A stretch of DNA of 64,000 nucleotides from Capillimicrobium parvum (GTDB lineage: Bacteria; Actinomycetota; Thermoleophilia; Solirubrobacterales; Solirubrobacteraceae), in NCBI RefSeq assembly GCF_021172045.1, contig NZ_CP087164.1:4464001-4528000 (forward strand), read 5' to 3'. The notes beneath the pieces were generated by a model that had not been told where the DNA came from, ran no database searches, and worked only from the letters and a program-made list of their open reading frames with translations. Shown here one piece after another: positions 55,859 to 62,938 of the stretch (position 1 is the first letter of the stretch; every line of letters starts with the position of its first letter). The position numbers and the translations under genes are program-made.

Positions 55859-56302
55859 TCAGTCGGGCTCGATCTGCGCGTCGGCCTCGAGCTCGATCCG
55901 GAAGCGGTTGAGGGTCCGCTGCAGGGAGTCGCCCATCGCCCTGCGGACGAACAGCCAGTTGAGCACCCGGTTGTAGTCCTTGAGCTGGTAGTCGAGCTCG
56001 AGCGTCGCGCCGCCGGGGGCGAACCGCAGCCGCTGGACGCCGGTCATCCTCGGGTCCTCGACGTCGGCGTCCTGGCCCGTGCGCGCCTCGAACCAGGTGA
56101 CGCGTTCGACCACCCGCCCGCGACCGCCGGGGTGCGAGTCCCAGATGAGCGATCCGTCGCGCGGCCACCCGGCGTCCTGCTTGGCCACGGTGCCGAAGCC
56201 GTCGACGAACGCAGGCCAGCGGGCGAGGTCGTACCAGAGCTCCTCCATCGCGAACACGGACACCTCCGGGTCGATCCGGACGCGCGCGCGCACGCGGGTC
56301 AT
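55859..56302 (-). CDS. SRPBCC family protein (polyketide cyclase/dehydrase-like)
   Basis: 147 residues. RARVRIDPEVSVFAMEELWYDLARWPAF and 'DYQLKDYNRVLNWLFVRRAM' fit the START-like fold, with a closing helix. The ATG overlaps the PadR stop (ATGA), so it is regulated together with that repressor. The ligand is unknown. It lies just upstream of the beta-oxidation gene on the same strand, separated by the latter's own -10 box. Confidence 0.72.
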   Translation of the reverse strand: MTRVRARVRIDPEVSVFAMEELWYDLARWPAFVDGFGTVAKQDAGWPRDGSLIWDSHPGGRGRVVERVTWFEARTGQDADVEDPRMTGVQRLRFAPGGATLELDYQLKDYNRVLNWLFVRRAMGDSLQRTLNRFRIELEADAQIEPD

Positions 56303-56826
56303 GCGCCGGTCCTCAGCTCGCGGCGCACGGCGGCGATCGCCTCGGCGGCCGCGTCCAGGCGCGGCTCCAGCGCGCCGGCAAGGCGCACGCGTTCGTCCTC
56401 GCCGGCCTCGGTCAGCCGGTAGAAGCGCCGCGACCGGCGCTCCGGGTGCTCCCATTCGCCCCGGATCAGGCCGTCGGCCTCGAGCTGGCGCAGCAGCGGG
56501 TACATCGTGTTCGGGTTGACCGCGACGAGCCCGCCGCTGAGGCCCGAGATGCGGTCCATGAGCTGGTTGCCGTAGCACGGCTCCTGCCCGCAGAGGTGCA
56601 GGACCAGCAGGCGCAGGAGGCCCGCGCGGCGCAGGCCCGCGACGAGCGGGTCGGAGGATCCGGTGCCGCCCGCGGCGCGGCGCGCATCCTCGAGCGAGGC
56701 CGTCTCGGCGACGGCCTGCTCGGTCGGGTTCTCGGTGCGCCGGGGGGACAGGGCGCGGACGTTACCGCCCGTCCGCGAGCGCTCGCGGCGCCGCTCGGCG
56801 GCGACGGCGGCACGTTGGATCGGCAT
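56299..56826 (-). CDS. PadR-family transcriptional regulator
   Basis: 175 residues from ATG 56826; ATG 56892 in frame would add 22 residues made by a DNA duplication. The winged helix covers about 60-140 (LLRLLVLHLCGQEPCYGNQLMDRI, PNTMYPLLRQLEADGLIRGEWEHPERRSRRFYRLTEAG). The first ~55 residues are unlike other PadR proteins and may be translated poorly. PadR proteins usually repress nearby genes in response to a ligand. The coupled SRPBCC protein may be its partner. Confidence 0.82.
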   Translation of the reverse strand: MPIQRAAVAAERRRERSRTGGNVRALSPRRTENPTEQAVAETASLEDARRAAGGTGSSDPLVAGLRRAGLLRLLVLHLCGQEPCYGNQLMDRISGLSGGLVAVNPNTMYPLLRQLEADGLIRGEWEHPERRSRRFYRLTEAGEDERVRLAGALEPRLDAAAEAIAAVRRELRTGA

Positions 56827-56923
56827 GGCCGGCCGGACGCCACCGGCCCCGAGGACGCGCTCGGCGGCGACGCCGGCGCGCCGGATCGGCATGGCCGGCC
56901 GGACGCGAGCGGCCCCGAAGACG
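56792..56923. repeat. 66-bp tandem duplication before padR
   Basis: Units 56792-56857 and 56858-56923 share CGCTCGGCGGCGACG, GGATCGGCATGGCCGGCC and CGGCCCCGA blocks with a handful of changes. Each carries an in-frame ATG for padR. 66 is a multiple of three, so the frame is kept. Confidence 0.85.
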
Positions 56924-56924
56924 C

Positions 56925-56953
56925 GTAGTGCCCGCGCGACAGGCGGGCACTAC
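56925..56953 (-). terminator. Terminator hairpin of the acyl-CoA dehydrogenase gene
   Basis: GTAGTGCCCGC (56925-56935) pairs perfectly with GCGGGCACTAC (56943-56953) across a 7-base loop, 29 bases downstream of the dehydrogenase stop. Confidence 0.75.
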
Positions 56954-56981
56954 GGGCCTTCGGTGAGGAAGCGTTCGACGG

Positions 56982-58148
56982 CTACGCGGCGGCGTGCTCC
57001 TCGACGCGGCGCGGCAGCAGCGTCTCGCGCGCGATGACGAGGCGCTGGATCTGCGACGTGCCCTCGTACAGCTGCATGATCTTCGCGTCGCGCATGAGCT
57101 TCTCGACGGGGTACTCCTTGATGAAGCCGTAACCGCCGTAGACCTGCACGGCGTCCGTGGTCACCTCCATCGCGGTGTCCGCGGCGAAGCGCTTGGCGTG
57201 CGAGGACTCGATCGTGTTGCGCTGGCCCTGGTCGAGCAGCACCGCCGAGTGCCAGGTGGCCAGGCGCGACAGGTGCACCTTGGTCGCCATGTCGGCGATC
57301 ATGAACTGGATCGCCTGGTGCATCGCGATCGGCACGCCGAACTGCACGCGCTCCTTGGAGTACGCGGTGGCGAACTCGAACGCTGCACGGGCGATCCCGG
57401 TGGCCATCGCCGCCACGCCGGGGCGCGTCCGGTCGAGGGTCATCATCGCGAGGCGGAAGCCGTGGTTCTCCTCGCCCAGCATGTACTTGGCGTCGACCTC
57501 GGTCTCGTTGAACGTGATGGTCGCGGTGTTCGAGGCCCGCTGACCCATCTTGTCCTCCTTCTTGTCCACGGTGACGGTGTCGTCACGGCGGACCAGGAAG
57601 GCCGAGATGCCGCGGTGGCCGGCGTCCGGGTCGGTCTTCGCGTAGACCGTGTACCAGTCGGCGTAGGTGCCGTTCGTGATGAAGCACTTCGAGCCGTTGA
57701 TGACGTACTTGTCGCCCTGGCGAACGGCGCGGGTCCGCATGCCCGAGACGTCGGAGCCGGCGTCCGGCTCGGTGAGGCAGAACGACGCGAGCTGCTTGGC
57801 CTCGGTCAGCGCCGTGTAGTACTCCTTCTGGACCTCGTCGGAGCCGCCGAGGGCGACCGGGGCGGCGGCGAGGCCGTTGGCGCTGATCGACGTGGCGATG
57901 CCGGAGCAGCCCCACGCGAGCTCCTCCTCGATGAGCGTGCCGTCCAGGAACGAGAGGCCGGGCCCGCCGTACTGCTCGGGCGCGTGGGTGTTCATCAGGC
58001 CCACCTCCCACGCCTTGTCGATGACCTCCTGGGGCCAGCTGCCGTCCTTGTCGTGCTCCCACGCGACCGGGCGGATCTCCTTCTCCGCGAAGTCGTGGGC
58101 CATCTCGCGGAGCGCCTTCTGCTCGTCGGTAAGCGTGAAATCGACCAT
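56982..58148 (-). CDS. Acyl-CoA dehydrogenase
   Basis: 388 residues. FAD flavoenzyme for the first step of beta-oxidation or branched-chain acyl oxidation. Signatures are CLTEPDAGSDVSGM and CFITNGTYADWYTVYAK. The late QVYGGYGFIKEYPVEKLMRDAKIMQLYEGTSQIQ carries the catalytic Glu. ATG 58148 was chosen with GAGGA upstream. The promoter region has TACGAT (-10) and a TTGACT-CGTC-AGTCAA inverted repeat. The sequence is most like short-chain or glutaryl-type enzymes, but chain specificity is open. Confidence 0.93.
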   Translation of the reverse strand: MVDFTLTDEQKALREMAHDFAEKEIRPVAWEHDKDGSWPQEVIDKAWEVGLMNTHAPEQYGGPGLSFLDGTLIEEELAWGCSGIATSISANGLAAAPVALGGSDEVQKEYYTALTEAKQLASFCLTEPDAGSDVSGMRTRAVRQGDKYVINGSKCFITNGTYADWYTVYAKTDPDAGHRGISAFLVRRDDTVTVDKKEDKMGQRASNTATITFNETEVDAKYMLGEENHGFRLAMMTLDRTRPGVAAMATGIARAAFEFATAYSKERVQFGVPIAMHQAIQFMIADMATKVHLSRLATWHSAVLLDQGQRNTIESSHAKRFAADTAMEVTTDAVQVYGGYGFIKEYPVEKLMRDAKIMQLYEGTSQIQRLVIARETLLPRRVEEHAAA

Positions 58149-58174
58149 GTGGCTGTCCTCGTGGTTCGAAGCGA

Positions 58175-58209
58175 TTGACTCGTCAGTCAACGAACTGCCC
58201 ACATCGTAC
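58175..58209 (-). promoter_or_regulatory. Promoter and TetR-type operator of the acyl-CoA dehydrogenase gene
   Basis: TTGACT-CGTC-AGTCAA (58175-58190) is a perfect 6-bp inverted repeat. On the minus strand it lies just downstream of a TACGAT box (58209-58204), covering about +7 to +22. The placement suits repression by a TetR-type fatty-acid regulator, which is not encoded in this window. Confidence 0.5.
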
Positions 58210-58276
58210 CCGAGGCAACGGTGTCCGAACCCCGTACAAGCCCGCACGGAGCGCCCGCCTTCGCCACAATGACCTC

Positions 58277-58681
58277 GTGGAGAGTGCCCTGGAGGTCGTG
58301 GTGATCGGCGTCGTGGCGCTCTCGGCGCTCATCGGCGTGGCCACGTTCGCCGCTCGCTCGAGCGCGTACGACGAGATCGGGCGCGGCGGGCTGTCCATCG
58401 ACCGCCCGCCCCCCGGGCCGGTGCCGGCGTCCGGGATGGTCCGCGACGCGGAGATCCGCCAGATGCTCGAGGCGGCCAACGACCGCCGCATCCGCCGCGG
58501 CGAGGCGCCCCGCGACGTCGAGGCCGAGCTGGCCCGGCTCACCCGGCCGGCGGTCGATCCACAGCTCGAGTCCGAGGTCCGCTCGCTCGTCGTGGCGAGC
58601 AACGAGCGCCGCGAGCGCCGCGGCGAGGCGCCGCTCGACGTGGAGGCCGAGGTCCGCCGGCAGCTGGAGGCGCTGTCATAG
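58277..58681 (+). CDS. Small membrane-anchored protein with a repeated motif
   Basis: 134 residues from GTG 58277. One N-terminal transmembrane helix (VVVIGVVALSALIGVATFAA) is followed by a soluble helical tail. The tail repeats a motif twice: ANDRRIRRGEAPRDVEAELARL, then ASNERRERRGEAPLDVEAEVRRQL. A CACAAT box eight bases before the GTG hints at leaderless expression. Function is unknown. Confidence 0.7.
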   Translation: MESALEVVVIGVVALSALIGVATFAARSSAYDEIGRGGLSIDRPPPGPVPASGMVRDAEIRQMLEAANDRRIRRGEAPRDVEAELARLTRPAVDPQLESEVRSLVVASNERRERRGEAPLDVEAEVRRQLEALS

Positions 58682-58707
58682 CGCCGGATAGCTGGTAGAA
58701 ACCGCGT

Positions 58708-59037
58708 ATGGCGGATCCGCGCGTATTCGAGCTCGAAGACCTGGTCATCCGGCCGGGGACCTACTTCAACCCGCAGACCGAGGTCCTCCTCGTCATCGAC
58801 GACTCCCCGGAGATGGACCAGGAGATCTTCAACATGGAGGACTACGAGGGGGCCGACTGGGTCCTCGTGTCCGACGAGGTTCCCGTCGACGAGCATCGTC
58901 GCGACGAGCTCATCGAGTCCTTCCAGGTCCGCTACCACCCGGGCTCCGAGCACGCGCTGAACGCCTCGGAGGACGAGGAGGAGGACGTCGAGGTCGACGA
59001 GCTCGAGCCCGACGACCAGGAAGTCGGGCGCGACTGA
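58708..59037 (+). CDS. Conserved acidic protein of unknown function
   Basis: 109 residues. ELEDLVIRPGTYFNPQTEVLLVIDDS and DWVLVSDEVPVDEHRRDELIESFQVRYH are well-ordered coding sequence. The last 30 residues are mainly Glu and Asp. No known domain. The low content of Arg/Ala-type shadow residues supports it as real. It follows the small membrane protein by 26 bases and may share its transcript. Confidence 0.72.
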   Translation: MADPRVFELEDLVIRPGTYFNPQTEVLLVIDDSPEMDQEIFNMEDYEGADWVLVSDEVPVDEHRRDELIESFQVRYHPGSEHALNASEDEEEDVEVDELEPDDQEVGRD

Positions 59038-59062
59038 CGCCGCACCGGACCTTACGGCCCGC

Positions 59063-59836
59063 TCAGCGCCGCCGGTAGACCTCGGCCGCCGCGCGGTGGA
59101 AGCCCTCGGGCTGGCCGGCGGCGCGCAACGTGTCCGCGATCTCCTCCATCTCGCCCGTCCAGCGCCAGCCCTTGGCCGCGGCGGCACGCGCTGCCGCGTC
59201 CCAGCGCTCCTCGAGCCCGGGCTGCGAGCGCTCCCACTCCGCCAGCAGCTCGTCCTCGACGCCCAGCTCGCGGGCCGCCGCCCGCACCGCCAGCAGCAGC
59301 GCGGCGCTGCCCTTCGTCCACCCCGCGTAGGCCATCTTCAGCGCCGACGCCGCGGTGGCGTCGTCCGCCGAGACCACCCGCGCGTCGACGACCGTCCCCG
59401 CGAACAGCGCCGCCGCCTCGTGCGCCGCGCCGCCGGCCAGGAACAGCCGGGCGTCCGCGCGCCGGCGCGGGGGCGGCCCGACGATGCCGCCGTCGACGTA
59501 CCGCGCCCCCGGGCCGGCCACGATCGCCGCGACCGCCGCCGCCGTCGCCGGCGACACCGCGTTGGCATCGACGAACAGCCCGCCGAAGCCGGCCCCCGCG
59601 ACCGCCGAAGCCACCTCCCGCGCGGCGTGCGGCGGGCACACCGACAGCACGACGTCGGACGCGCCGGCGAGCTGCGCGACGGAGCCGGCGTCCTCCAGCC
59701 CCGCCGCGTCCGCACGGGCCGCGCTCGCCGCCGAGCGCCCCTCCGACGCCCACAGCACGCGCGTTCCCGCCGCCGTCAGCCCGCCGCCCAGCGCCGCCCC
59801 CATCTCCCCCGGATGCAGGACGCCGACGGTCGCCAT
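59063..59836 (-). CDS. NAD(P)-binding reductase, 6-phosphogluconate dehydrogenase-like with DUF1932
   Basis: 257 residues. The Rossmann start TVGVLHPGEMGAALGGGLTAAG is followed by VVLSVCPPHAAREVASAVA and 'FVDANAVSPATAAAVAAIV'. The catalytic-type lysine lies in ALKMAYAGWTKGSAALL. The C-terminal half matches the DUF1932 domain of hydroxyacid dehydrogenase-like proteins. The substrate is unknown. It ends convergently with the acidic protein gene. TerC lies eight bases upstream on the same strand. Confidence 0.83.
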   Translation of the reverse strand: MATVGVLHPGEMGAALGGGLTAAGTRVLWASEGRSAASAARADAAGLEDAGSVAQLAGASDVVLSVCPPHAAREVASAVAGAGFGGLFVDANAVSPATAAAVAAIVAGPGARYVDGGIVGPPPRRRADARLFLAGGAAHEAAALFAGTVVDARVVSADDATAASALKMAYAGWTKGSAALLLAVRAAARELGVEDELLAEWERSQPGLEERWDAAARAAAAKGWRWTGEMEEIADTLRAAGQPEGFHRAAAEVYRRR

Positions 59837-59843
59837 CTCGAGA

Positions 59844-60755
59844 TCAGGCGGTGCGGGCCGCGCGCTCGGCGCGCTTGGCCTCGGCGTCCGGATCGCGGCG
59901 GTCGGCGATGGTCGAGGCGATCATGCCGATCGCGAACGCGACCACGACGATGCCCAGGCTCACGACGGGGCCGATGTGGACGAGGTCCTCGATGAGCAGC
60001 TTGACCGCGACGATCGCGAGCACCACGGCGATCGTCTCGTCGAGGAAGCGGAAGCGCCGGATCAGCCCCTCGACGAGCACGAACAGCGCCCGCAGGCCGA
60101 GCAGCGCGAACGCGTTCGCCATCCAGATCGCGAACGCGTCGGTGGTGATGGCGAAGGCGGCCGGGATCGAGTCGATCGCGAACGCGATGTCGGCGACGAC
60201 GATCGAGACGAGGCAGAGGGCCAGCGGCGACGCCGACGGCCGGAGCTTGCGGGCCATCCGCACGGCGAGCGTCTGCTCGGGATCCTGGTCGTGCCCGACG
60301 CCCTTGAACATCCGGTAGGCCAGGAACAGCAGCGTCACGCCGAGGATGTAGATGACGATGTGGAAGCGCTCGATGAGCGCCGTGCCGCCGAGGATCGCCG
60401 CACCGCGCAGCACGAGGGCGAGCGCGATGCCCCAGAACAGGAGCCGCGGCCGCTCCGAGCTGCCGATCCCGAAGTACGCGAACAGCAGCAGGAAGACGAA
60501 GAGGTTGTCGAGCGACAGCGTGCGCTCGATGAGGTAGACGGTCGTGTAGTCGACCGCGGCCGCGCTGTCGTCGAGGACCGCGATGAGCGGGGCGACGGCG
60601 AGGCTCAGGACGAGCCAGCCGACGGACCACGCCACGCCCTCCCTGAACGTCGGCTCGCGGCCGCGCGCGAACAGCAGCAGGTCCACGAGCAGCAGCCCCA
60701 CGATCACGGCGGCGGCCCCGAGGATGGGCAGGGGTCCGGAGATGACGGCGGTCAT
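59844..60755 (-). CDS. TerC family integral membrane protein
   Basis: 303 residues with about nine transmembrane helices. The family signatures are LIERTLSLDNLFVFLLLFAYF and VVADIAFAIDSIPAAFAITTDAF, each with conserved acidic residues in the membrane. TerC proteins are linked to tellurite resistance and, in several bacteria, to manganese export or metalation of exported proteins. The ATG overlaps the stop of the cation/proton antiporter gene (ATGA). The pairing suggests a shared role in metal-ion homeostasis. Confidence 0.9.
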   Translation of the reverse strand: MTAVISGPLPILGAAAVIVGLLLVDLLLFARGREPTFREGVAWSVGWLVLSLAVAPLIAVLDDSAAAVDYTTVYLIERTLSLDNLFVFLLLFAYFGIGSSERPRLLFWGIALALVLRGAAILGGTALIERFHIVIYILGVTLLFLAYRMFKGVGHDQDPEQTLAVRMARKLRPSASPLALCLVSIVVADIAFAIDSIPAAFAITTDAFAIWMANAFALLGLRALFVLVEGLIRRFRFLDETIAVVLAIVAVKLLIEDLVHIGPVVSLGIVVVAFAIGMIASTIADRRDPDAEAKRAERAARTA

Positions 60756-61870
60756 GCGAAGAAGAAGGCCAGGGCGAGGACAGCGTAGACCGCGAGCAGC
60801 TGGACGCCCTCGAACCAGGTCGACTCGCCCTCGTTCGTGACGTGCGTCGCGACGAGCACGGCGATGATCAGCGCGCCCAGCTCGAAGCCGTTGAAGACGA
60901 GCGCCAGCGGACCGGGGCCGATGAAGAACGAGGCGATGACGAGGAAGGGCACCGCGAACAGGGCGATCTGCGCGCTCGAGCCGATGGCGATGTTCACGGC
61001 CAGGTCCATCTTGTTCTTGGACGCCACGAGGACCGCGACCCAGTGCTCGGCCGCGTTGCCGACGATCGCCACGACGATGACGCCGACGAAGAACTCGCTC
61101 AGGCCGATGGTGTGCGCGGCCTCGGAGATCGAGCCGACCAGGATCTCCGACATGACGCCGACGGCCACGCCGGCGATCGCCAGCGCGATGACCGCCTTGC
61201 GGACGCTCCACGGCTGCTCATGATGCTCGTCGGGGTCGTCCTCGCGCACCGGGTTGAACAGCGCCCGGTGCGTCTTGAGCGAGAACAGCAGGCCGAGCCC
61301 GTAGGAGATCATCAGGACGATCGCCACCGCCAGCGACAGGTGCTCGACCGTCGGGCCGTAGTCCACGCGCTCGGCGCCGGGCGTCGGCAGCCCCTTGCCC
61401 TCGACGAGCTCGAAGATCGCGGGCATCGTCATCGCCGCGACGGCGAGCAGCAGCATGAGCGACTGGGAGCTCGCGGCGGTGCGGTCGAAGTACTGGCGGT
61501 CGCGGCGCAGGCCGCCGACCACCATCGACGCGCCCAGCACGAGCAGGATGTTGCCGAGGATCGAGCCGACCAGCGACGCCTTGACGACCTCGTGCAGCCC
61601 GGCGCCGAGGGCGAACAGCGCGATGATGATCTCGGGCGCGTTGCCGAACGTGACGTTCAGCAGGCCGCCGATGCCGGGGCCGGAACGCGTCGCGAGCTCC
61701 TCGGTCGCACGGCCCATGAGCGCGGCGGTGGGGATGACCCCGGCGGCGGAGACGAAGAAGACGAGCACGGAGCCCGCGTGGGCGAGATCGAGCGCCACCG
61801 CGAGCGGGATGCACGGCACGAGCAGGTACGGCCAGCCTTCGGAGCTCAGCAGGAAGGAGCGCAGGCGCAC
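60752..61870 (-). CDS. Calcium/proton (cation/H+) antiporter, CaCA family
   Basis: 372 residues, about eleven transmembrane helices. The two inverted alpha-repeats are GLLNVTFGNAPEIIIALFAL and VVAIVGNAAEHWVAVLVASKN, with the GNAPE and GNAAEHW cores of CAX exchangers. An acidic/His-rich cytoplasmic loop (REDDPDEHHEQ) lies between the halves. It exports calcium or a similar cation in exchange for protons. The GTG start at 61870 has TATCGT seven bases before it. It is followed by terC in the same operon. Confidence 0.93.
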   Translation of the reverse strand: MRLRSFLLSSEGWPYLLVPCIPLAVALDLAHAGSVLVFFVSAAGVIPTAALMGRATEELATRSGPGIGGLLNVTFGNAPEIIIALFALGAGLHEVVKASLVGSILGNILLVLGASMVVGGLRRDRQYFDRTAASSQSLMLLLAVAAMTMPAIFELVEGKGLPTPGAERVDYGPTVEHLSLAVAIVLMISYGLGLLFSLKTHRALFNPVREDDPDEHHEQPWSVRKAVIALAIAGVAVGVMSEILVGSISEAAHTIGLSEFFVGVIVVAIVGNAAEHWVAVLVASKNKMDLAVNIAIGSSAQIALFAVPFLVIASFFIGPGPLALVFNGFELGALIIAVLVATHVTNEGESTWFEGVQLLAVYAVLALAFFFA

Positions 61871-61898
61871 CGCGGGGACGATAGGGGTCGCCGCTCGC

Positions 61899-62915
61899 TT
61901 ACAGGTACTTCGCGCAGGCCTGGACCTGGGCGATGTCGTTGCCGGCCGCCTGGACGCAGTCGAGGTAGCGCTGGTTCGAGGAGCCCGAGGGGGCGGTGGT
62001 CGACGGCGGCGTCGCCGAGCCGGACCCGGACGTCGCGCCCGCGCCGAGCGCGGAGAGCAGCCCCGTGATCGACTTCGCGTCCGCGGGCGCCGTGACGTCC
62101 TGCGGCTGGTTGAGCTCGTCGAACTGCAGCGTGAGCGCCACGTGGCCGGTGGCGAGCTGCAGGTCGAGCACGAACTTGCGCAGCTTCCGGTCGTCCGCGC
62201 CCGTGTAGATGTCGACCTTCGCCGACTTGACGGACTTCGCGAGCTGCTGCACGTCGGCCTGGCTGAGCTGCTGCGCCTGGCTGGACGCCGAGCCCACCTT
62301 GCCCGCCGCGGTGCGCACGTCGCCGAGCAGCTTCGGGACGTCGATGCCGGCGGTCAGGTGCACGGTCCTGACGCCGCCCACGTCGGTCTCCCCCGCCCTG
62401 CGCGGGTCGGTCAGCCACTTCAGCGGGTCGATGCCGAGCGAGGTCAGCGACGGGGCCGAGCCCTGCTTGGCGCCCTGCTGGGCGGACTGGCGGTAGCCGT
62501 CGGCGAACTGCTTGAACAGGTCGTCGGGGACCGCGTAGTCGACGCCCTTGTAGCTGAGGAACCCCTTGTCGCCGGTCGACGTCGCGCCGATGCGCTGGGT
62601 CGCCCCGCCCGACGTGACGGCGAGCTCGAAGGAGAACTTCGGCAGCTCCGTCTTGGACTCGCTGGTCTCGAACGGGCCGCTCAGCTTGAACGTGACCGGC
62701 TTGGCGACGCCCTGCACGTCGGCGTCGAGCGCCAGGGTCAGCCGGCCGGACCGGATGCTCGTGTCCCCGCCGAACGTCGTGTTCAGCAGCTCGGTGGGCG
62801 ACGCGCCGGCCGCATCGCCGCCGCCGCCGTTGCCGCCACCGCCGCACCCGGCCGCGGCGAACGCGGCGAGCAGGAGCGCGATCAGCAGGGACGGCAACGC
62901 AACTTGCAGCCTCAT
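61899..62915 (-). CDS. Lipoprotein (LppX/LprG-like)
   Basis: 338 residues. The lipobox FAAAGC is at about residues 18-23. A Gly-rich linker is followed by a large beta-rich domain (RSGRLTLALDADVQG, FKLSGPFETSESKTELPKFSFELAV, VRTVHLTAGIDV, LTLQFDELNQP). This is the fold style of LppX/LprG lipid-carrier lipoproteins. A Ser/Thr/Gly stretch and a C-terminal mini-domain with a Cys pair (YLDCVQAAGNDIAQVQACAKYL) end the protein. Its ligand is unknown. TAGGTT lies nine bases before the ATG. Confidence 0.82.
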   Translation of the reverse strand: MRLQVALPSLLIALLLAAFAAAGCGGGGNGGGGDAAGASPTELLNTTFGGDTSIRSGRLTLALDADVQGVAKPVTFKLSGPFETSESKTELPKFSFELAVTSGGATQRIGATSTGDKGFLSYKGVDYAVPDDLFKQFADGYRQSAQQGAKQGSAPSLTSLGIDPLKWLTDPRRAGETDVGGVRTVHLTAGIDVPKLLGDVRTAAGKVGSASSQAQQLSQADVQQLAKSVKSAKVDIYTGADDRKLRKFVLDLQLATGHVALTLQFDELNQPQDVTAPADAKSITGLLSALGAGATSGSGSATPPSTTAPSGSSNQRYLDCVQAAGNDIAQVQACAKYL

Positions 62916-62938
62916 CGGCGGTTGAACCTAGCATCGAG

